From positions 1-9,444 of the forward strand of contig JAGXNZ010000020.1 in NCBI GenBank assembly GCA_019894655.1: 9,444 nucleotides of DNA, written 5' to 3'. The notes beneath the pieces were generated by a model. It was not told the origin of the DNA, made no database searches, and saw nothing but the letters and a program-made list of their open reading frames with translations. Of this stretch, positions 1 to 4,640 are shown one piece after another. The DNA is from Promethearchaeota archaeon. Its GTDB lineage: Archaea; Asgardarchaeota; Lokiarchaeia; Sigynarchaeales; SOKP01. Numbering within the stretch: the first letter of the stretch is position 1; each line of letters begins with the position of its first letter. The translations under genes were made by a program, and so were the position numbers.

Positions 1-594
1 GCTGAAAGGTTAAATCATGATTTGGAATATCAAAAGAAAATCAATATTAAAATACCTCCCGAAACAGAATTTTGGGCTCATTGTTCTAATTTGCAAATAT
101 GGGCAGAATACAATTATAATCCTCGTTTACTCCATAGCAATTTGGCATATCCACTGCTAGAAGCAATAACAAATGCTGGAGATCCAATCGCAAAGGAAGT
201 ATTTAAACGAGAAATCATATTACGGTTTGAAAGTTTCAACTTTTCGACACAGCAATATTTAATCGAAAATGGATATCTAAAATATTTTAATAAGGAAGAA
301 AGAAAAGAATTATCCAAATTAATTTTAGATGAAAATGTTTGGATGAATTGTGGCTATAACTATTTGGATGCAAATAAAAATAAAAAAGCTCTTGAATCGT
401 TTCTCCATGCGAGAAATATTAATCCAATCAATCTAAATGCATTATTAGGTATTGCCCAAGTATATGTTAGAACAAAAGAATACGATAAAGCTTTACAAAT
501 TTATAATGAAATTTTAGAATATTATCCAGAAAACATAGAAGCTCTAAATGGAAAGTATTCAATGTTTCAACAAATAAAAGATACAATTAATTGA
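1..594 (+). CDS. TPR protein with Asgard LRR-protein-type C-terminal region (5' partial)
   Basis: The frame is open from the first base, so the gene starts upstream; 197 residues are visible. A TTG at position 22 could be read as a start but has no ribosome binding site. Visible residues 32-110 (from WAEYNYNPRLL through FKREI and YLIENGYLKYF) resemble, from memory, the conserved block that follows leucine-rich repeats in many Lokiarchaeal proteins. The LRRs themselves would lie outside the window. About residues 115-185 form two TPR units (WMNCGYNYLDANKNKKALES and the stretch ending YDKALQIYNEILEYYPEN), which usually make a protein-binding helical scaffold. No signal peptide or membrane segment is visible. 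Role inferred: cytoplasmic protein-protein interaction; partner unknown. The TPR call is firm, the LRR link is moderate. Confidence 0.8.
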   Translation, partial: AERLNHDLEYQKKINIKIPPETEFWAHCSNLQIWAEYNYNPRLLHSNLAYPLLEAITNAGDPIAKEVFKREIILRFESFNFSTQQYLIENGYLKYFNKEERKELSKLILDENVWMNCGYNYLDANKNKKALESFLHARNINPINLNALLGIAQVYVRTKEYDKALQIYNEILEYYPENIEALNGKYSMFQQIKDTIN

Positions 595-767
595 TTTGTA
601 TAGTTACAAATATCTTAAGATTAATTATCATTTTTTCTAAAAATTTGAGTTATAAATTGAGTTGAAACACTATAGAATAAAATTTTGTTTAAGGAAGAGA
701 GAATAAGAAAATTATTTTACCCATGGCTGAACATCTGAGTGAGAAATTAAATTATAAGTAGTGGGGG

Positions 768-775
768 TTTTTTTT
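768..775 (+). terminator. Poly-T tract, candidate terminator
   Basis: Eight T residues directly follow five G residues (GTGGGGGTTTTTTTT). They lie in the gap between the TPR gene and the PUA gene, about 170 nt after the TPR stop codon. Short repeats TGAGT (736-740) and ACTCA (776-780) bracket the tract and could pair weakly. Archaeal RNA polymerase commonly terminates at U-tracts, so this is a plausible terminator for the upstream transcript or for an unseen short RNA. The rest of 595-852 shows no convincing gene. Confidence 0.4.
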
Positions 776-817
776 ACTCATACTTAACTTAAGATATTCT
801 TTACCATAATTATAAGG

Positions 818-825
818 TTTATATT
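818..825 (+). promoter_or_regulatory. Candidate box A (TATA) for the PUA gene
   Basis: TTTATATT lies with its centre about 31 nt before the ATG at 853, and no Shine-Dalgarno sequence lies between them. With the usual archaeal spacing of about 25 nt from box A to the start site, transcription would begin a few bases before the ATG, giving a leaderless or nearly leaderless mRNA. Confidence 0.4.
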
Positions 826-852
826 TGATGATTTTTATTAAACCAATGAACT

Positions 853-1359
853 ATGAATATTAAACAAAGGCATTTTATTCAGAAATCACAAATAAAAGAA
901 TTGCAGGATGATATTTTAAATCAGTACGATGAAAAATTTGTGGCACAAATATTTCCTAATAAAGCTAAAGTAGAGGTAATCCAAACTGATGATGGAGATA
1001 CACTTTACGCTATAAATAATGTATTAAAGTTATGGAAATCTAAAGAGGGGTACATACCCGTTTTAACGCTACTCCTAAATAGACAAGTAGATTTGAAAAA
1101 AATTGTGGTAGATAAAGGAGCCATACGATTTGTAACAAATGCAGCAGATGTAATGAGACCTGGTATTACACATATTGATCCCTTGATAAAAAAGGGTGAT
1201 ATTGTCGTAATTGTGGATGAAAATCACGATCGAGCTTTAGCCATTGGAAAGGCAATGCTTAATGCCGACCAAATGCAAGAAACTAAAGCAGGCAAAGTAG
1301 TAAAAAACCTGCATACGATACAAGATAATGTATGGAAATTTGAAAAGGGGTTCAAATAA
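853..1359 (+). CDS. PUA domain RNA-binding protein, MCT-1/Tma20 family
   Basis: This 168-residue protein matches the archaeal homologues of eukaryotic MCTS1/Tma20, which act with ribosomes in translation re-initiation and recycling. Residues 1-78 form the pre-PUA region. About residues 81-165 form the PUA domain, with the diagnostic DKGAIRFVTNAADVMRPGIT (87-106) corresponding to human QGAIKFVLSGANIMCPGLT. The later segments RALAIGKAML and NLHTIQDNVW align with the end of the human PUA domain. Length is normal for the archaeal family. The ATG at 853 is chosen because an earlier ATG at 846 is out of frame and soon stops, and a box A is well placed. Expected to be cytoplasmic and to bind tRNA or the small ribosomal subunit. 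The archaeal function is inferred from the family; no archaeal substrate is shown here. The 3' end overlaps the convergent gene by 8 bp. Confidence 0.9.
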   Translation: MNIKQRHFIQKSQIKELQDDILNQYDEKFVAQIFPNKAKVEVIQTDDGDTLYAINNVLKLWKSKEGYIPVLTLLLNRQVDLKKIVVDKGAIRFVTNAADVMRPGITHIDPLIKKGDIVVIVDENHDRALAIGKAMLNADQMQETKAGKVVKNLHTIQDNVWKFEKGFK

Positions 1360-1639
1360 ACTCTTTATGTAAAACAAGCATTACTTCTTCTTTCTCATTA
1401 AAAGGTGCGTTGAATAAATCATTACTACAAAGATCACACGAATCCATCTTGAAATGATTAAAAAGAAGCATAATCATTCTAAGGCCATTCTCCATAAATC
1501 CACTAGGGTCTTTTTCGTTGGTGGCATTCATCAAATCGATAATTTTATACATTTTCCATAAAATTTTATCGTTTTCATCGTTTCTAGTTTCAAGAAAATC
1601 ATTGTAGAGATTCATGTAAAAATCATATTCAGTCATCAT
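1352..1639 (-). CDS. Small hypothetical protein with a CxxC pair
   Basis: A 95-residue acidic, mostly helical protein that I do not recognise. It begins MMTEYDFYMN, has a Met- and Phe-rich centre (GLRMIMLLFNHFKM) and a single CDLC pair near residue 70. One CxxC alone is not enough to claim a zinc site. The frame extends to a GTG at 1657, but GAGGT (minus strand, 1651-1655) is a good Shine-Dalgarno 11 nt before the ATG at 1639 (14 nt before the adjacent ATG at 1636), so the ATG is preferred. A consensus box A (TTTAAATA) lies at 1708-1715. The last 8 bp overlap the end of the convergent PUA gene, so the pair may influence each other's 3' ends. RBS plus box A makes it likely real, although it is antisense to nothing conserved and has no known family. 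Confidence 0.6.
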   Translation of the reverse strand: MMTEYDFYMNLYNDFLETRNDENDKILWKMYKIIDLMNATNEKDPSGFMENGLRMIMLLFNHFKMDSCDLCSNDLFNAPFNEKEEVMLVLHKEFI

Positions 1640-1650
1640 TTTTAATGAAT

Positions 1651-1655
1651 ACCTC
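1651..1655 (-). promoter_or_regulatory. Shine-Dalgarno GAGGT deciding the start at 1639
   Basis: GAGGT on the minus strand lies 11 nt before the tandem ATG ATG. It sits inside the longer GTG-started frame, which argues that translation begins at 1639 (or 1636) rather than at 1657. Confidence 0.5.
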
Positions 1656-1707
1656 ACTTAACTCCTAAAACCCATAGGAATTGCTTATGTAATAATTATT
1701 TAGCTAC

Positions 1708-1715
1708 TATTTAAA
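1708..1715 (-). promoter_or_regulatory. Candidate box A (TATA) for the small gene at 1352-1639
   Basis: TTTAAATA on the minus strand matches the archaeal box A consensus exactly. It predicts transcription starting near 1686, which leaves a leader of about 47 nt that contains the GAGGT site. It abuts the inner edge of the first copy of the direct repeat, so that repeat lies where an upstream regulator would bind. Confidence 0.45.
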
Positions 1716-1770
1716 CTGATTTCTTATTAAGAAAAACCGTTACCATATTACAAACTTGCAATGGAAAATT
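1711..1770. repeat. Direct repeat, copy 1 (about 60 bp)
   Basis: This copy aligns without gaps to 3209-3268 at a constant offset of 1498 bp, with 53 of 60 positions identical. Positions 1743-1767 (25 bp, beginning CCATATTACAAACTTGC) are identical to 3241-3265. Just before the core is a short palindrome, TTCTTATTAAGAA (1721-1733). The copy lies downstream of the GH5 gene and upstream of the small minus-strand gene. Confidence 0.85.
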
Positions 1771-1778
1771 CTTTTATT

Positions 1779-1799
1779 GAAAAATAAGAATTGAAAAAT
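1779..1799 (-). terminator. Paired T5 tracts after the GH5 gene, candidate terminator
   Basis: On the minus strand the GH5 stop codon is followed at once by two copies of ATTTTTCAA separated by a few bases (plus strand TTGAAAAAT repeated). Two closely spaced T5 tracts are a plausible archaeal U-rich termination zone. The tracts are short, so confidence is low. Confidence 0.3.
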
Positions 1800-2900
1800 T
1801 TAATAGATGTTCCGAGAGAGAATTTTAATACTTGCTTGATCCATACGATTCTCATCGTAATTGGGATTATCTTGAAAACCTACTGTATAGTCGCATAGCC
1901 CAAAATGCATGTTTTTGTAGTTCCAGTAAGTATACGAGATGTCATTCTTATGGAATAAAGTCATCAAGTCAGAAAGCCAATTTTGGCGAGTTTTGGGGTG
2001 CGCGTATGCAATGCATCCAAATTCTCCACAGAGAATAGGAACATTATGTTTTTGTTGAAACTCAAAGACAGGTTGCATACGCGATTCCAAACGAGTCATA
2101 TCCCACACGCCTTGAGAGTCACGGAACATATTCATTAACCCCTTAGCGTCTGCGTCATGACCTTTCTCGAGAGCCTCTGATAGAGTATCCGTTTTTCCGG
2201 GGTAAGAAACGAAGTCTGGGTGGTATTCTCTAGTAAATTTGAGCCATTCGGCTTTCTGATGGGTGACAGACATGGGCTCGTAAAAATGAAATGAATAGAT
2301 AATATTTTCATCATCGAACTTACGCAATTGAGGGAATGTTTTACATTTTCCCCACAAGTTTGATTCGATCACGATCCAATTGGTTTTGGTATGCAGACGA
2401 ATTTTTTTAACAGTTTTTTCAGCAAGATAATTCCAGTCCTCAGCAGTAGGGGCTACGGGTTCATTTAAAATATCAAAAAGTGCATTTTCGTATGTGTGGT
2501 ATCGCTGGGCAATATGGGTCCAAATTCGTAAAAATATGTCTTGAAACGGAGAATTTTGTTTCCATATTCGATTCTTGTGCAATTCACTAGATTCAAAGGA
2601 ATGTCCAGGAGCTTTATGCAAATCGATGATCAAGTACAAGCCTAATTCCTCAGCCCAACTTACAATGTGATCCAAATACTCAAAATTTGAGGGGATGGGA
2701 GAGAGACTATCTGCATTATTTTCTGAAAGCGTAAATAGAAAAGAAAAATCAACAGCAAGCCTAATTGTATTAAAACCCCAATCTCGAATTTTGCGAAAAT
2801 CATCAACTGTGATAAATTTACTGACTGAGGTTAACGAATAATCCTCGGTTTGAGAAAGAAAACCACCAATATTGACACCATACAGTTTGATTGATACCAT
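1800..2900 (-). CDS. GH5 family glycoside hydrolase (beta-glucanase/cellulase-like), cytoplasmic
   Basis: A 366-residue single-domain GH5 (clan A) enzyme. The hallmarks run in order: YGVNIGGFLSQ (7-17), WGFNTIRLAVD (41-51) with the conserved Arg47, IIDLHKAPGH (91-100), DILNEP (143-148) with acid/base Glu147, HFYEP (205-209), and CGEFGC (291-296) with nucleophile Glu293, then aromatic YTYWNYK (323-329). Overall it resembles bacterial, clostridial-type GH5 endoglucanases and exo-beta-1,3-glucanases, so beta-1,4- or beta-1,3-glucan oligosaccharides are the likely substrates; the exact specificity cannot be read from sequence. No signal peptide, membrane anchor, dockerin or CBM is visible, so it probably acts inside the cell on imported sugars. 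The ATG at 2900 begins directly at the first GH5 strand, and a box A lies about 40 bp upstream. Sampled stretches reach 47-50% GC, above its neighbours, and direct repeats flank it. Acquisition from bacteria is inferred. Confidence 0.9.
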   Translation of the reverse strand: MVSIKLYGVNIGGFLSQTEDYSLTSVSKFITVDDFRKIRDWGFNTIRLAVDFSFLFTLSENNADSLSPIPSNFEYLDHIVSWAEELGLYLIIDLHKAPGHSFESSELHKNRIWKQNSPFQDIFLRIWTHIAQRYHTYENALFDILNEPVAPTAEDWNYLAEKTVKKIRLHTKTNWIVIESNLWGKCKTFPQLRKFDDENIIYSFHFYEPMSVTHQKAEWLKFTREYHPDFVSYPGKTDTLSEALEKGHDADAKGLMNMFRDSQGVWDMTRLESRMQPVFEFQQKHNVPILCGEFGCIAYAHPKTRQNWLSDLMTLFHKNDISYTYWNYKNMHFGLCDYTVGFQDNPNYDENRMDQASIKILSRNIY

Positions 2901-2937
2901 ATATAATCTATCGATTAGGTAGAATTTAAGTGATCAG

Positions 2938-2943
2938 TTTATA
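2938..2943 (-). promoter_or_regulatory. Candidate box A (TATA) for the GH5 gene
   Basis: TATAAA on the minus strand lies about 40 bp before the ATG at 2900. It predicts a start site near 2914 and a leader of about 14 nt. No clear Shine-Dalgarno lies within that leader. Confidence 0.35.
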
Positions 2944-3208
2944 CTCCTAAAATTGAATAAATGATTCTGTGAAAAAAGAGTCAATATAATTAAATTCCTA
3001 TTAGTGGTTGTTAACACATCAATTAGAGAATTCAATCTGGAATAAGATTTACTAAACCTTCTTGCAAGTTAATTATTGAAGTAGTTGGTTCTGGTTTAAG
3101 CCAAATCGTAAATAATTTTTTCCGTGTCTAAAATACTGTAAATTTTTAAGATTAATGTAAAATGGATGAATCAATCTACAATATACGTTAAATTCTGTTT
3201 CAAGGGAT

Positions 3209-3268
3209 TTAAATTGAATTCTTCTTGAGAAGAACCGTTCCCATATTACAAACTTGCAATGGAAATTT
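3209..3268. repeat. Direct repeat, copy 2 (about 60 bp)
   Basis: Partner of 1711-1770 with the same orientation. It includes the identical 25-bp core at 3241-3265. Before the core, TTCTTCTTGAGAAGAA (3219-3234) is a palindrome with seven paired positions. The first copy also has a TTCTT/AAGAA dyad here, but with a different spacing, so pairing potential is kept although the bases differ. Confidence 0.85.
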
Positions 3269-3281
3269 TTTCTAAGTAACC

Positions 3282-3326
3282 CAAAGTAAATGTTTTATAG
3301 TATTTACCGTATTTCCGTTTACTTTG
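3282..3326. repeat. Inverted repeat CAAAGTAAA / TTTACTTTG
   Basis: Perfect 9-bp arms at 3282-3290 and 3318-3326 enclose 27 nt. They extend inward by a G-T pair and a G-C pair. The element starts 14 bp after the second direct-repeat copy. It could be a hairpin in an RNA, a protein-binding dyad or part of a mobile-element end; nothing else in the sequence decides between these. Confidence 0.5.
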
Positions 3327-3527
3327 TTATTTAAATACTACTTCGTTCTTTTTTGATTAAAAGGTATCTGAGAAATATGAATAAATTTAGTAGAACGGAA
3401 TTAAAATTTGCGTAATACGCGGATATAATATAGATAACACACTATTCTATTACTGAAATTAAGTTTATATTATTTGGATACTACTCAAAGGGTCATCATT
3501 ACGAATATCTTGATGATTCTTGTAAAA

Positions 3528-3536
3528 TTTATAAAA
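3528..3536 (+). promoter_or_regulatory. Candidate box A (TATA) for the small gene at 3560
   Basis: TTTATAAAA is a strong box A. Its centre is about 28 nt before the ATG at 3560 and only about 16 nt before the GTG at 3548. Transcription would therefore start after the GTG, which makes the ATG at 3560 or 3566 the start of a leaderless message. Confidence 0.5.
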
Positions 3537-3559
3537 ATTAAGGTCGTGTGTGTGATAAT

Positions 3560-3865
3560 ATGAGCATGTATAGAAGTTATCTTCTTAAAAATCAGTTTTG
3601 GGCTAAAAAAGGAAACGAAAAGGATTTCAACTTAGAATCTGAAAAAGTCTTTATTAAGCATGATTCTGAGGTTGGGGGCATCTACGCCATCATTAATAAT
3701 GAAAGAAAAGGTGTAAAAATAATTGTTAATGGTGAAGAGCATTGGTTTAATAATTTTGACAAATTAGATTCATTTTTAGGAAGATTAAAGCAAAGTGAAG
3801 ACGATTTTATGAAGATATTGAGAAGGAAAAATCTTTCTAAAAAATTGAGAACTTTAGATATTTAA
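3560..3865 (+). CDS. Small hypothetical protein
   Basis: A 101-residue soluble protein that I do not recognise. It starts MSMYRSYLLKNQFWAKKGNE. A likely beta-rich centre follows (GGIYAIINNERKGVKIIVNG, about residues 39-58), then a charged helical C-terminus rich in Lys and Arg (KILRRKNLSKKLRTL). No cysteines, membrane segment or known motif are visible. The frame is open back to a GTG at 3548 and the AAGGT at 3540-3544 might look like an RBS, but the box A at 3528-3536 places the transcript start beyond both, so the ATG at 3560 is preferred. It stands alone between long non-coding stretches. The basic tail would suit nucleic-acid or partner binding, but that is only a guess. Confidence 0.55.
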   Translation: MSMYRSYLLKNQFWAKKGNEKDFNLESEKVFIKHDSEVGGIYAIINNERKGVKIIVNGEEHWFNNFDKLDSFLGRLKQSEDDFMKILRRKNLSKKLRTLDI

Positions 3866-4024
3866 AGATTAATGATTGTTTTGATTGTTCCATCGTTGTA
3901 ATTCGTAATATCTACAATTCCTAATAAGATAGAACTTCTTCAGTATTCTTACTGACATAATGGGCATGTTGGTAGATTAAGAAATTTTTATATGTGATAA
4001 ATTCTCTTTTTTAATATTAGGATA

Positions 4025-4032
4025 TTTATAAT
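4025..4032 (+). promoter_or_regulatory. Candidate box A (TATA) for the membrane protein gene
   Basis: TTTATAAT lies about 33 nt before the ATG at 4062. It predicts transcription starting around 4052, so a very short leader would begin at or within the G-rich RBS. Confidence 0.4.
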
Positions 4033-4050
4033 TAGGAAAATCTTTCATTC

Positions 4051-4056
4051 GGGGGA
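4051..4056 (+). promoter_or_regulatory. G-rich Shine-Dalgarno-like site
   Basis: GGGGGA lies 5 nt before the ATG at 4062. Five consecutive G residues are conspicuous in this AT-rich DNA and at the right distance to pair with the pyrimidine-rich end of 16S rRNA, which supports the start. Confidence 0.4.
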
Positions 4057-4061
4057 TAAGA

Positions 4062-4592
4062 ATGAATTTATATGAAAAAAAATACTTATATGTTCGAAGT
4101 CTTCTCTTTTTAGCGATTTTTATAGGATTGCATTATGCGTACAAATTTTTTCCTATTGTTATATTTCAGATTTTTAGCGGTATCTATGAAAGCGTATTCC
4201 AACACATGAAAATTGGTTTCTATGCGTACATCATCTTAACAGTTATAGAGTTCTTCATTTTCAAGAAAAAAATTACCAATAACACCAAGTTTCTGTTTTC
4301 TCGTGCATTTTCTATGATTTTGTACCCATATTTAATATTTTTGTTCTTCTTATTCACTCGTGTTGTCTATCCTTGGCAAATGCATTTCGTCATAGAGATC
4401 ATATCTGCTCAAATTACCGTATACATTTCTGTATTATTTCTTGGCTTCATTGAAGTAGATATTATGAAATTAGAATTTGGAAAGAGGTTAAAAGTTCTCT
4501 TGTTAATTTTACTAGTTCTCTTGATAATTGAGTTTACAGCGTTTTCATTTTACTTGCCATGGCATGATATTCTAGCAAATCCATACGCTTAG
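4062..4592 (+). CDS. Five-helix integral membrane protein, DUF6512-like
   Basis: A 176-residue hydrophobic protein with about five predicted membrane segments: roughly residues 10-30, 50-68, 82-103, 108-131 and 142-164. The stretch YESVFQHMKI (42-51) at the start of the second helix matches, from memory, the (N)ESVWEHLK-type signature of the DUF6512 family, and His24 in the first helix fits its pattern. The function of that family is unknown. The protein has little outside the membrane apart from the Lys-rich loop at 68-76 and the tail LPWHDILANPYA. The start is supported by a box A and a G-rich RBS. It converges on the tryptophanase-like gene with a 48-bp gap. Family assignment is moderate; the membrane topology is clear. 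Confidence 0.8.
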   Translation: MNLYEKKYLYVRSLLFLAIFIGLHYAYKFFPIVIFQIFSGIYESVFQHMKIGFYAYIILTVIEFFIFKKKITNNTKFLFSRAFSMILYPYLIFLFFLFTRVVYPWQMHFVIEIISAQITVYISVLFLGFIEVDIMKLEFGKRLKVLLLILLVLLIIEFTAFSFYLPWHDILANPYA

Positions 4593-4617
4593 CTATAGGA
4601 AGACGGGTTATAAAATA

Positions 4618-4623
4618 TTTTTT
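4618..4623 (+). terminator. T6 tract, candidate terminator
   Basis: Six T residues lie 26 nt after the stop of the membrane protein gene, in the 48-bp gap before the convergent gene. This is a simple archaeal-type U-tract without an obvious stem. Confidence 0.35.
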
Positions 4624-4640
4624 ACAGGAATATGAATTTC

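Larger units (their letters stand above)
2901..3559. other. Long intergenic region between the GH5 gene and the orphan small gene
   Basis: About 660 bp with no convincing gene on either strand. It holds the GH5 promoter region, the second copy of the direct repeat (3209-3268), an inverted repeat (3282-3326), a small GC-rich palindrome (3410-3420), a TCATCA/TGATGA dyad (3493-3516), and box A of the next gene. A 34-codon open stretch on the plus strand (about 3027-3131) has no start codon and is not called. The density of dyads around the repeat makes a regulatory region, an unrecognised RNA or the remnant of a mobile insertion all possible. Confidence 0.6.

Noticed and set aside
726..742. CTGA followed by TGAGTGA, resembling D' and C' boxes of an archaeal C/D guide RNA.
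   Set aside because: No outer C box (RTGATGA) or terminal D box at suitable distances, so the full C/D layout is missing.
723..761. A 12-codon frame starting ATG GCT GAA, followed by the G5T8 tract.
   Set aside because: No Shine-Dalgarno or box A at the right distance, and a frame this short is expected by chance.
1832..2038. Open frame on the plus strand opposite the GH5 gene.
   Set aside because: It lies wholly antisense to a well-supported enzyme, has no RBS, and is explained as a shadow of the GH5 coding sequence.
3062..3070. TTGCAAGTT, the reverse complement of part of the direct-repeat core.
   Set aside because: Only nine bases match and the flanks do not align, so it is not a third copy.
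3027..3131. Plus-strand open stretch of about 34 codons ending IEVVGSGLSQIVNNFFRV.
   Set aside because: It has no usable start codon, no RBS and no recognisable family; at most a gene remnant, and its length is within chance for AT-rich DNA.
3209..3326. Possible IS200/IS605-type element end (hairpin next to a conserved core).
   Set aside because: No TnpA or TnpB coding sequence is present and no target tetranucleotide pattern can be established from two copies, so only a repeat is called.
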